A stretch of 64,000 nt of DNA from Metasolibacillus fluoroglycofenilyticus (GCF_003049645.1 NZ_PYWK01000002.1:248001-312000), one strand, 5' to 3'; shown: positions 19,045-30,242, counted from the stretch's first letter. Notes: generated by a model not told the origin, from the sequence alone. Numbers and translations: made by a program.

Positions 19045-19618
19045 GAAAATGATTATAATACTGATTGCTACATGTATCATTAGTTACGTATTATTTACTC
19101 GGTTAAATAGTGTTAACCAAAAGCAACCGTTAAGTGAGGCGGATGTGCAGGCTCATATCGACAAGCTTTATGCGGGTGAAGTGAAATCAATTGTCATGCA
19201 GGAGGATATTGCAGTTGTTTCCTTTGCAACACAAGAGGGCATCTATCAGGTGAATATTAACTTAGAAAATAGTCGTCCTTCCAATTTAGCAATAGTACAT
19301 CAATTTGTAGGACAAACTGATGATAAAGAGGTTGCCCAAGAGAATTTAGCAGAGGAAGAAAGCGCGTCAAAACCTTCGGAGCAGCAAACGGCAAAGCCTG
19401 AGCAAAATAATAATCAGAATAAAAACTACCTAATTTCCGAGCAGCAGGCTATCCAAATTGCCTTAAAGGAACAGGCTGGTGTCGTAGATAATGTTGATTT
19501 TAAAAAGACCGATGATGGGGGCATATATGAAATCGATATTGAGCATGGTGATTATGAAACGACATTTATTATTCATGCAATTACAGGAAAAATTCTATCT
19601 GTAGAGTTTGATGATTAA
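19037..19618 (+). CDS. Membrane-anchored PepSY-domain protein
   Basis: 193 aa with one N-terminal membrane helix (about 4-21), an outside region, a Gln/Asn/Lys-rich linker (about 105-130) and one C-terminal PepSY domain (ISEQQAIQIALKEQAGVVDNV to ITGKILSVEFDD). PepSY domains are thought to inhibit peptidases or sense envelope state. It overlaps the kinase gene by 8 bp, so it may modulate that kinase. Confidence 0.85.
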   Translation: MNKKMIIILIATCIISYVLFTRLNSVNQKQPLSEADVQAHIDKLYAGEVKSIVMQEDIAVVSFATQEGIYQVNINLENSRPSNLAIVHQFVGQTDDKEVAQENLAEEESASKPSEQQTAKPEQNNNQNKNYLISEQQAIQIALKEQAGVVDNVDFKKTDDGGIYEIDIEHGDYETTFIIHAITGKILSVEFDD

Positions 19619-19708
19619 ATTCTCATGAAATTCTAATCTTTCTCTAATAGTCATCTCATTTTCACTTTTTATAATTAAGCTATAACTAATTTGAGGAGTG
19701 AACTTGAA

Positions 19709-20458
19709 ATGAAAAAATATTGGATTATCCCGACTGTATTTGCGGGAATATTTGTTGGCTATCTTTTCGCTCAAAAGGATTTAACAGGCTCAGCAGAAAA
19801 ATCAAATGCTATTACAGCACAGGAAGCTAAAAATATCGCCTTAAAGCAATTTGATGGTCAAATTATTGATTTTGATTATGACAATGACGATAATATCCCA
19901 CATTATGAAATCGAAATCAAAACAGCGACGGAAAAGCTAGAACTTGAAGTAAACGCGAAAACAGGCTCATTAACTGTTGTTGAGCGTGAAACATTAAATA
20001 CAATAAAACAACAAACTAGTAAAGCTTCTGCAAATATAATGACAAAGCAGCAGGCAATGGATATTGCGCTAAAGCAAGCTTCTGGTAACGTCACAAAAGC
20101 GAAGCTAGACGATGGTGTTTATGAAATTATCGTTCGTGATGGTAGCATCGCAAACGAATTTAATATTGATGCACAAACAGGTGCAATTTTAAATCATACG
20201 AAATGGGATAATAAAAACATTTCTTATAAAAATGACAATGATGATTATTCGTATGCTAAGCCAGGCAACTTGATTTCATCAGAGCAAGCTATTGCGATTG
20301 CACAAAAGCAAGCATCCGGTCGCGTAATAAAAACTAAGCTCGATAAAGATGATGGTCTGTACGTATATGAAATCGAAATTAGAGATGGTCATATTGAGCA
20401 TGAGTTCGAAATTGATGCTCAAACTGGGAAAATTTTAGAATATAGCATTGATGATTAA
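19709..20458 (+). CDS. Protein with three PepSY domains
   Basis: 249 aa from ATG at 19709 (TTTGAGGAG upstream; an in-frame TTG at 19691 overlaps the ribosome site). A single N-terminal membrane helix or signal anchor (about 3-20) is followed by three PepSY repeats beginning [26 protein letters not shown] and [13 protein letters not shown] and ending in the acidic tail EYSIDD. Last gene of the two-component operon, 90 bp after its neighbour. Confidence 0.85.
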   Translation: MKKYWIIPTVFAGIFVGYLFAQKDLTGSAEKSNAITAQEAKNIALKQFDGQIIDFDYDNDDNIPHYEIEIKTATEKLELEVNAKTGSLTVVERETLNTIKQQTSKASANIMTKQQAMDIALKQASGNVTKAKLDDGVYEIIVRDGSIANEFNIDAQTGAILNHTKWDNKNISYKNDNDDYSYAKPGNLISSEQAIAIAQKQASGRVIKTKLDKDDGLYVYEIEIRDGHIEHEFEIDAQTGKILEYSIDD

Positions 20459-20471
20459 CATTTCATATTAA

Positions 20472-20515
20472 AGGAGCTGTCGGGAGGGTTTTACCTTCCT
20501 GATAGCTCCTTTTTA
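20472..20515 (+). terminator. Terminator of the two-component/PepSY operon
   Basis: Arms AAGGAGCT.TC.GGAGG and CCTTCC.GATAGCTCCTTTTT form a T-tailed hairpin 14 bp after the stop. Confidence 0.85.
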
Positions 20516-20650
20516 AAAATTCGTTCTTCTATAGAATTTGAAGTTCTTTTGTTAGTTTCTGAATTGCATCCATTCATAGCGAGGTACCATCCATGTACGG
20601 AAATGATGTGTTGTATCTTCATTGTAGAAATAATACACATGTTCTATATA

Positions 20651-20838
20651 TCAATTACGCCTCGGCGTAATTGTGTCGGGATTTTGAATTGTACTTGGAC
20701 GATTGACTCCTTTCAAAATCCCTGACATCCGCCGGAGGCTTTAACTTCTTTCAGCGAGTGTTTGGCACCCGTTGAAATCGGTCTTATACTTGCATTCATC
20801 TCGCCGGAAGGCTTCTGCTGAAAGACGTTAAAACCTTC
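20651..20838. repeat. Dispersed repeat family A, copy 1
   Basis: Begins with the palindrome CAATTACGCC.GGCGTAATTG, continues with a GACATCCGCCGGAGGCTTTAAC block and ends with an inverted arm (GCTGAAAGACGTTAAAACC against GGCTTTAACTTCTTTCAGC). Other copies: 26304-26488, 30025-30150 and 35702-35870. Its right end runs into the HIT-family remnant. Confidence 0.7.
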
Positions 20839-21098
20839 CTTTGCGCCGCTCTGATTTTTGTCAAAATATTTATATAATCAACCTTTTCATCCTCAGTCAA
20901 TTCATCAAAACACTTTATATGTCTTTTAGAGGCTACTATAATTAATCCTTTTATTGGATACGCGACATCTTGATGAGCATGAAAATATGCTGTTTCAATT
21001 ACAGTTCCTCCATCTGGCTTAACGTCCCCGCTTGTTAATGCGCAGCTTAAACATTCGACTTCAACTATTTTTCCATTTGATAAAGTAATCTTCTTCAT
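20796..21098 (-). pseudogene. HIT-family protein, C-terminally truncated
   Basis: The frame from ATG 21098 (AGGAAGGG at 8 nt; a second ATG at 21104 is too close to it) resembles the first 80 or so residues of a HIT-like nucleotide-binding hydrolase: MKKITLSNGKIVEVECLSCAL, then YFHAHQDVAYPIKGLIIVASKRHIKCFDELTEDE. The C-terminal HxHxH active-site region is missing: after KIRAAQR the frame enters repeat copy A1 and ends. Probably inactive. Confidence 0.65.
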
Positions 21099-21146
21099 CG
21101 GCATTTCCCTTCCTACTGCAATTGAGCTGAATTTTTCTATAAATAC

Positions 21147-21200
21147 AAAACAGGGCAGTCGGGAAATGCAGGTGTTCCCTGCTTTCTCGACCGCCCTTTT
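21147..21200 (-). terminator. Terminator after eno
   Basis: Long stem with arms AAAAGGGC.GTCGAGAAA and TTTCCCGAC.GCCCTGTTTT, starting 5 bp past the enolase stop, T-tailed on the minus strand. Confidence 0.85.
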
Positions 21201-21204
21201 CATT

Positions 21205-22500
<1,296 letters not shown>

Positions 22501-22522
22501 TCATTCTCCTTTTTGGATAAAC

Positions 22523-24061
22523 TTATTTTGTTGTCATCATTAATGACTTCCCTGTCATTTCAACTGGTTGCTCCACTTCGAGAAGCGCTAGCATTGTTGG
22601 CGCAAGGTCTGCTAAAATGCCGTTTTGCTCAAGCACTATATCTCTCTGTGTCACAATGACTGGAACAGGATTTGTTGTATGAGCTGTCATCGGTAAATCA
22701 TTCAGTGTAATTACCTCGTCTGAATTACCGTGGTCAGCCGTAATAATTGCTGCGCCACCTTTTGCAAGAATTGCATCAACAATTTTACCCAGGCATTCAT
22801 CAACTGCTTCAATTGCCTTTATTGTTGGCTCTAGCAAGCCGCTATGTCCAACCATATCCGGATTTGCAAAGTTTAATAGGATAGCATCGAAGCGCTCCTC
22901 TTCTATTGCGGAAAGCAGGGCATCTGTTACTTCATATGCGCTCATCTCTGGCTTTAAGTCATATGTTGCTACTTTCGGAGAAGCAATTAAAATACGCTCC
23001 TCGCCAGGGAATTTGTCCTCACGTCCACCGCTCATGAAAAATGTTACATGTGGATATTTTTCAGTTTCAGCGATGCGAAGCTGCGTTAAGCCATTTGCTG
23101 CAATAACTTCCCCTACAGTATTCACTAAATTATCGTTTTCATAAGCAACGAGTGCATTCACCTCATCACTATAATGTGTGAATGATACGAACATCACATT
23201 TTCAGGATGCTTTTCTGATTGCTCAAATCCGTTAAATGCTGGATTTGTAAATACTGTCGAAAGCTGAATTGCACGGTCTGGTCGGAAGTTGAAAAAGATA
23301 ATCGCATCATTCGTATCAACTGTCGCAGTCGGTTGCCCTTCTTTCGTAATGACAAACGGCACAACAAATTCATCAACAACTTCACGCGTATAGGAAGACG
23401 AAACACCCTCCTTTGCAGTTGCCGCTGTTTGACCAACACCGTCTACTAATGCTTTATAGGATAGTTCCACACGTTCCCAGCGCTTATCGCGGTCCATCGC
23501 ATAATAGCGACCGTGGATTGTTGCAAATGAACCGATGCCGATTTCAGCCATTTGCTTTTCTGTTTCCTCAATATATTCTAACGCAGTCGTTGGACCAACA
23601 TCACGTCCGTCTAAAAAGCCGTGCACGTATACATCCTCGGCTCCATTTGCCTTCGCTAAATTGAGCAATGCAAAAAGATGCTCATAATGGCTGTGTACAC
23701 CCCCATCGGATAAAAGTCCCATTAAGTGTAGCTTTGAGCCATGCTTTTTCACATGTTCTACCGCTTGCAAAAGTGCCTCATTGCGGAAAAAATCACCTTC
23801 ACGGATAGACTTATTAATACGTGTTAAGCTTTGATAAACGATTCGACCTGCACCGATGTTTAAATGTCCAACCTCTGAATTACCCATTTGACCATCTGGC
23901 AGGCCTACCGCCTCACCACTTGCTGTTAATGTCGTATGCGGATAGACGTTCCAGTAACGGTCAAAGTTTGGTTTGTTTGCCTGCGCCACTGCGTTTCCTT
24001 TTACTTCGTCACGTAGCGCAAAGCCGTCTAAAATAATTAATGCTACTGGCTTTTTAGGCAT
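22523..24061 (-). CDS. gpmI: 2,3-bisphosphoglycerate-independent phosphoglycerate mutase
   Basis: 512 aa manganese-dependent alkaline-phosphatase-superfamily mutase. [12 protein letters not shown] carries the first metal ligand, [17 protein letters not shown] the catalytic serine, FLDGRDVGP and [15 protein letters not shown] the substrate site, and [12 protein letters not shown] and [10 protein letters not shown] the C-terminal ligands. It overlaps the tpiA end by 8 bp. Confidence 0.98.
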   Translation of the reverse strand: MPKKPVALIILDGFALRDEVKGNAVAQANKPNFDRYWNVYPHTTLTASGEAVGLPDGQMGNSEVGHLNIGAGRIVYQSLTRINKSIREGDFFRNEALLQAVEHVKKHGSKLHLMGLLSDGGVHSHYEHLFALLNLAKANGAEDVYVHGFLDGRDVGPTTALEYIEETEKQMAEIGIGSFATIHGRYYAMDRDKRWERVELSYKALVDGVGQTAATAKEGVSSSYTREVVDEFVVPFVITKEGQPTATVDTNDAIIFFNFRPDRAIQLSTVFTNPAFNGFEQSEKHPENVMFVSFTHYSDEVNALVAYENDNLVNTVGEVIAANGLTQLRIAETEKYPHVTFFMSGGREDKFPGEERILIASPKVATYDLKPEMSAYEVTDALLSAIEEERFDAILLNFANPDMVGHSGLLEPTIKAIEAVDECLGKIVDAILAKGGAAIITADHGNSDEVITLNDLPMTAHTTNPVPVIVTQRDIVLEQNGILADLAPTMLALLEVEQPVEMTGKSLMMTTK

Positions 24062-24815
24062 TTGCCCCCGCCTCCAATAATTTTAAATATGATTCGGGCT
24101 GTAAGCTTGCGCCTCCAACTAATGCACCATCGATATGTTCCTTAGAAAGTAGCTCGACAATATTATCTGGTTTTACAGAGCCACCGTATTGAATGCGAAT
24201 TGCCTCCGCTACGTTGTTTCCATATAGCTCCTCTACAACTGCGCGAATAGCACCACATGTCTCATTGGCATCATCAGCAGTTGCTGTTTTCCCAGTACCA
24301 ATTGCCCAAATTGGCTCATAGGCAATAACCATATGTGCCACTTCTTCGCCTGTAAAGCCATGCAATGCCGCACGAATTTGTGCTGACACTTTCGCTGTCG
24401 TTTGCCCCGCTTCACGCTCCTCTAGCGTTTCACCACAGCAAATAATTGGTACAATGCTATGCTCTAGAGCTGCACGCGCCTTTTTATTAACTGCTTCGTC
24501 TGTTTCATTAAACATTTCACGGCGCTCTGAGTGACCTAAAATTACATAGTCCACACCTACACTCGCTAGCTGTGCTGGGCTTATTTCCCCTGTAAATGCA
24601 CCTTCATTTTCAAAGTGCATATTTTGTGCGCCAATTGCTAGCTCTGACTCAGCCTGAATTTGCACAAGTATTGGCAAATAAAGAGCCGGTGCACAAACGA
24701 CTGCGTCCACTTTATCACTTGATGGAATTTTATCTTGTAGTGCTTCTACAAATTCAACTGCTTCATCAAATGTTTTATACATTTTCCAGTTTCCTGCAAT
24801 AATTGGTTTACGCAT
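24054..24815 (-). CDS. tpiA: Triosephosphate isomerase
   Basis: 253 aa TIM barrel. N-terminal [13 protein letters not shown], catalytic His in LGHSERRE, catalytic Glu in [14 protein letters not shown] and phosphate loop [11 protein letters not shown] / ALVGGASL are all present. It overlaps gpmI by 8 bp and follows pgk by 27 bp. Confidence 0.98.
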   Translation of the reverse strand: MRKPIIAGNWKMYKTFDEAVEFVEALQDKIPSSDKVDAVVCAPALYLPILVQIQAESELAIGAQNMHFENEGAFTGEISPAQLASVGVDYVILGHSERREMFNETDEAVNKKARAALEHSIVPIICCGETLEEREAGQTTAKVSAQIRAALHGFTGEEVAHMVIAYEPIWAIGTGKTATADDANETCGAIRAVVEELYGNNVAEAIRIQYGGSVKPDNIVELLSKEHIDGALVGGASLQPESYLKLLEAGANA

Positions 24816-24842
24816 CTTTTTGCCTCCAATAAATAAGTTATT

Positions 24843-26027
24843 TTATTTATCATTTAACGCGACGATACCTGGAAGTTCCTTACCTTCCATCAACTCTAAG
24901 CTTGCACCGCCACCTGTTGAAATATGATTCATCTGGCTTGCTACTTCGAATTTTTCAACAGCTGCTGCCGAATCGCCGCCACCAATTACAGTGTAGCCCT
25001 CTGTTGCAGCCATTGCGTTTGCAACTGTTTTTGTACCGTTTGCGAATTTTTCCATTTCGAATACGCCCATTGGCCCATTCCAAATAATTAGTTTTGAATT
25101 TGCAATAACATCTGCGTAGCTTGCCGCTGTTTTTGGTCCAATATCAAGTCCCATCCAGCCTGCTGGAATTGCATCAATATCTACTACCTGAGTAGCTGCA
25201 TCCTTTGAAAATGCATCTGCTACAACAGCATCAATCGGCATATGTAATTGCACGCCTTTTTCCTTCGCCTTATCAATAAAGCTTTTCGCTAGCTCGATTT
25301 TATCTTCTTCTAGTAAAGAGTTTCCGATATCATGCCCTAGAGCTTTAATAAATGTAAACGATAGACCGCCACCAATAATTAAGTGGTCTACTTTTTCTAA
25401 TAAATTTTCGATTACACCGATTTTATCCTTTACCTTCGCACCGCCGATAATTGCTGTAAATGGACGCTCTGGATTCGATAAAGCCTTCCCTAAGACATCC
25501 AGTTCCTTTTCCATTAGAAAACCTGATACTGCAGGGATATATTTAGCAATCCCTTCTGTCGTTGCGTGTGCACGGTGCGCTGCACCAAATGCGTCATTTA
25601 CATAAACATCAGCTAGTTTAGCAAAGCTTTGTGCCAACTCTGGGTCGTTCTTCTCCTCGCCTTTATGGAAGCGAACATTTTCTAATAATACGATATCGCC
25701 CTCTTGCATTTTAGCAATCGCCGCTTCTACCGTTTCACCGATTGATTCGTCTAATTTTGTTACAGGACGCTCAATTAATTGTGCTAGGCGTGTTCCTACT
25801 GCTGTTAGACGCATTTCCTCATTTATTTCACCTTTAGGGCGACCTAAATGCGATGCTAAAATTACTTTTGCACCTTGCTCAACTAAATATTGAATTGTCG
25901 GCAATGCCGCGCGAATACGCGTATCATCTGTAATGCGACTATCTTCCATAGGCACGTTAAAATCAACACGTACAAAGACACGCTTCCCTTTTATATTAAT
26001 ATCCTTCATCGTCTTTTTACTCAACAT
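24843..26027 (-). CDS. pgk: Phosphoglycerate kinase
   Basis: 394 aa from ATG at 26027, preceded by GAAGGGAGC; the longer frame to 26087 lacks a ribosome site. Marks: [34 protein letters not shown], the hinge and nucleotide site ([42 protein letters not shown]). First gene of pgk-tpiA-gpmI-eno. A TATAAA on the minus strand about 40 bp upstream may be its own -10 box, though a matching -35 is not clear. Confidence 0.98.
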   Translation of the reverse strand: MLSKKTMKDINIKGKRVFVRVDFNVPMEDSRITDDTRIRAALPTIQYLVEQGAKVILASHLGRPKGEINEEMRLTAVGTRLAQLIERPVTKLDESIGETVEAAIAKMQEGDIVLLENVRFHKGEEKNDPELAQSFAKLADVYVNDAFGAAHRAHATTEGIAKYIPAVSGFLMEKELDVLGKALSNPERPFTAIIGGAKVKDKIGVIENLLEKVDHLIIGGGLSFTFIKALGHDIGNSLLEEDKIELAKSFIDKAKEKGVQLHMPIDAVVADAFSKDAATQVVDIDAIPAGWMGLDIGPKTAASYADVIANSKLIIWNGPMGVFEMEKFANGTKTVANAMAATEGYTVIGGGDSAAAVEKFEVASQMNHISTGGGASLELMEGKELPGIVALNDK

Positions 26028-26143
26028 AAAAAAGCTCCCTTCAACTTTTAGCGCACTTAGTTTTATAGTAGCAAAAGTTACATTCAATGTCTTGCCATTT
26101 ACGAACTAAATATGAACGAAAAATGAAAATTCGGCTAGCGTCC

Positions 26144-26247
26144 AAAAAGCCGTGCAGTTGCCGGCATTTTGAACGCTGGCAGGTAGTGTTTTGGTAAAAT
26201 GTTTGCTCATTAAAATAAAGAGGGCTTTCTTTTAATACAGTGCCGAA
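26144..26247 (+). repeat. Dispersed repeat family B, copy 1 (plus orientation)
   Basis: A hairpin (arms GCGTCCAAAA and TTTTGAACGC, loop containing GCCGTGCAGTTGCCGGC) followed by a tail GTTTTGGTAAAATGTTTGC and TCATTAAAATA...GAGGG.TTTCTTT. The same block, inverted, is at 44580-44737. Here it does not follow a plus-strand gene, so it is not simply a gene's terminator. Confidence 0.65.
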
Positions 26248-26303
26248 ACAATTGTACCTGTCACTAAGCTATTAGTACAAAAAAACACCTGCAGTAGTCA
26301 CAA

Positions 26304-26488
26304 TCAATTACGCCGAGGCGTAATTGCGTCCAGATTTTTTTCGAGCAAGCTCGAAAAAAATCTGTGACATCCGCGGGAGGCTTTATCATGATTCAGCAGG
26401 TGTTTGAACACCCACTGAATAAAAGGCAAGATAAGCATTCCTCTCGCCACCTATGGAAATGGGAGTTTTCTGCTGAATCATGATAAAT
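26304..26488. repeat. Dispersed repeat family A, copy 2
   Basis: The most complete copy: palindrome TCAATTACGCC.GGCGTAATTG, hairpin CGAGC/GCTCG flanked by A/T runs, the GACATCCGCGGGAGGC block, and an 18-bp inverted repeat TTTATCATGATTCAGCAG closing the element at 26470-26488. Lies between pgk and gap. Confidence 0.75.
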
Positions 26489-26506
26489 TGTTATTATCCT
26501 CGTCGC

Positions 26507-26548
26507 AAAAGGGCCGTCTCAAAATGATTTTTCAGACGACCCCTTTCT
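26507..26548 (-). terminator. Terminator after gap
   Basis: Arms AAAGGGGTCGTCTGAAAAA and TTTTGAGACGGCCCTTTT, T-tailed on the minus strand, 20 bp after the gap stop. It separates cggR-gap from pgk. Confidence 0.8.
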
Positions 26549-26568
26549 TCTTGTTGACTCAGGCTATA

Positions 26569-27582
26569 TTATTTTTTGAAACCTTTGCTTGCTACATATA
26601 GTGCAAGATCTAATAAACGTGCAGAGTAACCACTTTCGTTATCATACCATGAAATAACTTTTACTAGTTTATTTTCTAGCACCATTGTAGATAGTCCGTC
26701 GATTGTTGAAGAGCTTACGTTGCCATTGTAATCAGTTGATACTAATGGTAGCTCATTGTAATCTAAAATACCTTTTAATTCGCCTTCTGCTGCTTCTTTT
26801 AATGCTGCATTTACTTCTTCAACTGTTACGTCTTTTTTTAATGTTGCAACTAAGTCTACACAAGATACGTTTGGTGTTGGTACACGCATTGAGAAGCCAT
26901 CTAATTTACCTTTTAACTGAGGTAATACTTTTGATACTGCTACTGCTGCACCCGTTGTAGTTGGAATCATTGATAACGCACCAGCACGCGCACGACGTAA
27001 GTCAGGGTGTGGTAAGTCAAGAATGCGTTGGTCATTTGTATAAGAGTGGATTGTTGTCATTAATCCGCGCTCGATACCAAATTTTTCGTCTAATACTTTT
27101 GCCAATGGTGCAAGACAGTTTGTTGTACAAGAAGCATTCGATAATACATCATCTGTTTCTGGATTGTAATCTTCGTGGTTTACACCCATTACATATGTTG
27201 GTACATCACCTTTTGCCGGAGCTGAAAGAATCGCTTTTTTCGCACCTGCTTGTAAATGATAGCTTAACTTTTCTTTATTGTTAAAAATACCTGTACATTC
27301 AAGTACAATGTCTACACCTAATTCGCCCCAAGGTAATTGTGTTGGGTCTTTTTCTGCATATACTTTAATTTCTGTACCGTTAACAGTGAAAGAATTTTCC
27401 CCTGCTTTCACATCAGCATCATAGATACCGTGTACTGAGTCATACTTTAATAAGTGTGCAAGCTGACCAGCATCTGTTAAGTCGTTGATTGCAACTACTT
27501 CCACTTCACTGTTATTCATTGCTTCACGAAACACTTTGCGTCCAATACGTCCGAATCCATTAATTGCTAATTTTACTGCCAT
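26569..27582 (-). CDS. gap: Glyceraldehyde-3-phosphate dehydrogenase, type I
   Basis: 337 aa from ATG at 27582 (TTTTTGGAGG upstream; the longer frame reads through the ribosome site). NAD site VKLAINGFGRIGRKVFRE, catalytic SNASCTTNCLAPLAKVL, HSYTNDQRILDLPHPDLRRARAG split around the phosphate sites, and the C-terminal SWYDNESGYSARLLD identify a glycolytic GapA-type enzyme. It follows cggR by 44 bp and is controlled through the CggR operator upstream. Confidence 0.98.
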   Translation of the reverse strand: MAVKLAINGFGRIGRKVFREAMNNSEVEVVAINDLTDAGQLAHLLKYDSVHGIYDADVKAGENSFTVNGTEIKVYAEKDPTQLPWGELGVDIVLECTGIFNNKEKLSYHLQAGAKKAILSAPAKGDVPTYVMGVNHEDYNPETDDVLSNASCTTNCLAPLAKVLDEKFGIERGLMTTIHSYTNDQRILDLPHPDLRRARAGALSMIPTTTGAAVAVSKVLPQLKGKLDGFSMRVPTPNVSCVDLVATLKKDVTVEEVNAALKEAAEGELKGILDYNELPLVSTDYNGNVSSSTIDGLSTMVLENKLVKVISWYDNESGYSARLLDLALYVASKGFKK

Positions 27583-27626
27583 GTGAAATTCCTCCAAAAA
27601 TTTATTTATAAGAGCTTATTTGCCCA

Positions 27627-28664
27627 TTATAGATTTTCTAAAATTGCATTTGCTGCACTTTCATCGGTAATGAAAATTGTATTTTTTACTGCATTTTTAA
27701 AATATGCCTGTACCGATTTTGCCTTACTTGCTCCCGCTGCAATTGCGATAATTAAATCACTTTGCTGCACTTGTTCTAGCTGAATTCCGATTGTGCGAAT
27801 ATGGTGCACAATTTGCCCTTGTTCGTCGAAATAATAGCCAAATGCTTCACCAATCGCGCCTTTGTTCAGCAATAATTGTTTGTCTTGTTCTGTACTTTGC
27901 CTGCGGTCAGCCATTTCCATTGCATCACCTATGCCATGAATTACGATATTAATATTGTCGTAAAGTTCAATCATTTCCTTAACAATTGGTTCATCTTTCA
28001 TAGCACTGTATGCTTGTTCGCTTAAATGCTCTGGTAAAAATAGCGTGCGATACGTTGCGTGACACCGCTCAGCAAATTGTGAAACGAGCGTGTTCGCTTG
28101 CATTGTCATTTCATCACCAATCCCACCTCGTGCAGCAATAAATTGTGCACTTTGCAAAGCTTTAGAAGGTTGTAGATATGGCCCAATCGAGCCAACTGAG
28201 CTACCTCCTGTCACCGCTATTTTGCAGTTCGGCTGTGCTTTTTGCATAACAAGTGTTGCAGCCTCTTTTCCTATTAAAGAATAAGTGCTCACATCTTGCT
28301 CAATATCACTTGGGACGATAATAACTTTGCTAATTTGAAGCGCAGTCTGAAGCTGTTGCTCTTTTTTGGAAATACCCATTAACTCGTTAAACAATGTTTT
28401 TAATTGCTCTAAAACGGTATACCCAAGTTCTGTGCAAACCATGCCTTTGACCTGAATTTGAATTAATTGCTGGTCATTTAAAATTTGCGTCTCTTTACGA
28501 ACATCGCGTTCTGTAAGCTGTAAAATATCAGCTAAAGCTCTTCTTCCGATAGGGCTTTGTAATGCAATTGCCTGCAATAATCGAAAGCGCTTCGTCAGCA
28601 AATCATCCATTTCCGGCACCAATTTGCGCTGCATTTCATATAAAGAATTACCGTTCAACAACAT
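27627..28664 (-). CDS. cggR: Central glycolytic genes regulator CggR (SorC/DeoR family)
   Basis: 345 aa. N-terminal helix-turn-helix (SPIGRRALADILQLTERDVRKE), then a sugar-phosphate-binding SorC domain with AVTGGSSVGSIGPYL and AARGGIGDEM, as in Bacillus CggR, which is released from DNA by fructose-1,6-bisphosphate. Start is uncertain: ATG at 28664, a GTG one codon earlier, or the TTGs at 28661/28658, which lie at better distance from GGAAGG. It is autoregulated with gap from the operator at 28723-28761. Confidence 0.95.
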   Translation of the reverse strand: MLLNGNSLYEMQRKLVPEMDDLLTKRFRLLQAIALQSPIGRRALADILQLTERDVRKETQILNDQQLIQIQVKGMVCTELGYTVLEQLKTLFNELMGISKKEQQLQTALQISKVIIVPSDIEQDVSTYSLIGKEAATLVMQKAQPNCKIAVTGGSSVGSIGPYLQPSKALQSAQFIAARGGIGDEMTMQANTLVSQFAERCHATYRTLFLPEHLSEQAYSAMKDEPIVKEMIELYDNINIVIHGIGDAMEMADRRQSTEQDKQLLLNKGAIGEAFGYYFDEQGQIVHHIRTIGIQLEQVQQSDLIIAIAAGASKAKSVQAYFKNAVKNTIFITDESAANAILENL

Positions 28665-28722
28665 CACCTTCCATAAAGTGAAGCCTCAATCAATTGTTGC
28701 TTAATATAAGTAGGTATATCTT

Positions 28723-28761
28723 CGGGTCATTTTTTGTCCCGCCAATAAAAAATCGTCCCAC
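28723..28761 (-). promoter_or_regulatory. CggR operator
   Basis: On the minus strand two head-to-tail copies read TGGGACGATTTTTTAT and CGGGACAAAAAATGAC, matching the known CggR pattern CGGGAC-N6-TGTC repeated with about 4 bp between. It lies just downstream of the promoter at 28792-28820, so CggR would block elongation or clearance, as in Bacillus subtilis. Confidence 0.85.
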
Positions 28762-28791
28762 TTAGAGTAAAAAAAATTACCTTTCGACTAT

Positions 28792-28820
28792 ATTATATAC
28801 ACATCTATATTTTTTAGCAA
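28792..28820 (-). promoter_or_regulatory. cggR-gap promoter
   Basis: TTGCTA (28815-28820), 17-bp spacer, TATAAT (28792-28797) on the minus strand, about 130 bp before cggR. Confidence 0.8.
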
Positions 28821-28874
28821 ATTATTTTGTCTAAAGATTTCGAATCAATTATAATAAGACTACTTGAAGCACCG

Positions 28875-29111
28875 TTACTCGTGCAGTGCTTCAAACAGTG
28901 TTACATAATCAAGCTGACCGTATTGAAGAATCTGCTCATCACAAGTAACAACTGGAATCATCAGCATATACTTCTCATGTAGTGCCTCGTTTTCTTCAAT
29001 GTTAATAACAGTGAGCTCAAATGCACAATCCTCTTGTACAAGCTTTAGTGTCAGCAAGCCTTCCTCACATAACTGACAATCAGGTCTTAAGTAAAAATTA
29101 ACTGTTTTCAT
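28875..29111 (-). CDS. Small glutaredoxin-like thiol protein
   Basis: 78 aa from ATG at 29111, 6 nt after GAGGG (an ATG two codons upstream abuts the ribosome site). Thioredoxin fold with the redox pair RPDCQLCEEG and cis-proline MIPVVTCDEQIL. Such genes are commonly found just before cggR in Bacillales; the substrate is unknown. Confidence 0.85.
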   Translation of the reverse strand: MKTVNFYLRPDCQLCEEGLLTLKLVQEDCAFELTVINIEENEALHEKYMLMIPVVTCDEQILQYGQLDYVTLFEALHE

Positions 29112-29200
29112 TTGCATCCCTCTTTCAATTCACTATGTATAAAATAACACAAGTTAGGCAACCTATAAAATGTACGACATTTCGATAGGAGGAAAAATTA

Positions 29201-29818
29201 ATGACAGGTGATTTTCAACAGCAACAGCAGGAACAAGCAATGGGACCACTTTCGACAAATCATGGCGGACATGAATTATTTGATGTGCATGAAGTTTTAA
29301 GCGCAATGATTGGTGGTTTAAATCAATGCGTTTTGCTGCGTGACCATGTGCAAGACCCAGAGCTACTTTCTATTATGGACAAGCAATATGCTTTTATGCT
29401 CGATGAATATAATATTACTGTCGAAGCATACAAAACGGGGCACGACCCACAGCATCCTACACGCACATACAATATGCAAACAGGAAATGATTTCAAATAT
29501 GGTATCACACCAGGTGAACCAAAAAAACCAATGCAAGCTGCTAACGAGCTAGATGATGCTATCATCGCTGGCTGCTTATTAAGCGTTCATAAAGTTGGTG
29601 CTACAGGCAAAACAAAGGCTGCACTCGAAACGTGTAACCCTGTGTTACGCCGTGTCCTACAGGATTCTGTACCAAACTGTATTGAAATGGCCTATGAAAT
29701 ATCTATTTATCAAAACAAAAAAGGCAATTATCAAGTGCCTCAATTGTCAGGCCCTGATATGCAAGCGATGCTTAATATGTATGGTCAAGGTCAAATGGCA
29801 AAAAACATGCCAAACTAA
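29201..29818 (+). CDS. Spore coat protein, CotF-like
   Basis: 205 aa, ferritin-like helical spore coat family: Gln-rich N-terminus, FDVHEVLSAMIGGLNQCVLLRDHVQDPELLSIMDKQ, then ELDDAIIAGCLLSVHKVGATGKTKAALE and QDSVPNCIEMAYEISIYQNKKGNYQVP. It implies the host forms endospores. AGGAGG lies 8 nt before the ATG. No sigma-K/E promoter was securely recognised. Confidence 0.85.
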   Translation: MTGDFQQQQQEQAMGPLSTNHGGHELFDVHEVLSAMIGGLNQCVLLRDHVQDPELLSIMDKQYAFMLDEYNITVEAYKTGHDPQHPTRTYNMQTGNDFKYGITPGEPKKPMQAANELDDAIIAGCLLSVHKVGATGKTKAALETCNPVLRRVLQDSVPNCIEMAYEISIYQNKKGNYQVPQLSGPDMQAMLNMYGQGQMAKNMPN

Positions 29819-29823
29819 AAGAG

Positions 29824-29866
29824 CGTCCCACAAGCAGTGCTTTCGCCTGCTTGTGGGACGTTTTTT
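29824..29866 (+). terminator. Terminator after the spore coat gene
   Basis: Perfect 14-bp arms CGTCCCACAAGCAG and CTGCTTGTGGGACG, 9-nt loop and six T, starting 5 bp after the stop. Confidence 0.92.
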
Positions 29867-30024
29867 GAGGATGCTTTTTAAAAGATATGCTTATGGAAAT
29901 AAAGAAGACTATCTTTAATAGTGAGAGTAACAGTGTTTCTTCTAAGTGAAGATGGGCGAATTAGGATTTTTCGATAAAAAAGCAATGGCTCTTACATATA
30001 CCATGAAAATTTGCTTTTCACCTT

Positions 30025-30150
30025 CACTCGAAAAAATCTGTGACATCTGCTGGAGGCCTTATCATGATTCAGCAGGTATTTGAACACCTACTGAATCAGG
30101 ATTCATCTTGCGCCTGTGGAGGTGGGAGTTTCCTGCTGAATCGTGATAAA
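30025..30150. repeat. Dispersed repeat family A, copy 3
   Basis: Lacks the first palindrome but keeps CTCGAAAAAATCTGTGACAT, the GGAGGC block, ATCATGATTCAGCAGG, GAACACC and the closing inverted arm CCTGCTGAATCGTGAT. Lies between the coat gene and clpP. The stretch 29867-30024 before it shows nothing else. Confidence 0.72.
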
Positions 30151-30201
30151 ATCTTCTTGCGTTTCTCCCTGTGTGAACCCTTTGAAGAAACATTAACAAA
30201 A

Positions 30202-30242
30202 GCGTCCAAAACGCCGGCAATCGCACGGCTTTTTTGGACGCC
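30202..30242 (-). terminator. Terminator after clpP with the shared loop sequence
   Basis: Arms GCGTCCAAAA and TTTTTTGGACGC with loop CGCCGGCAATCGCACGGC, starting 5 bp past the clpP stop and followed by TTTTGTT on the minus strand. Same hairpin type as at 44694, 53040, 55311 and 61748. Confidence 0.85.
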
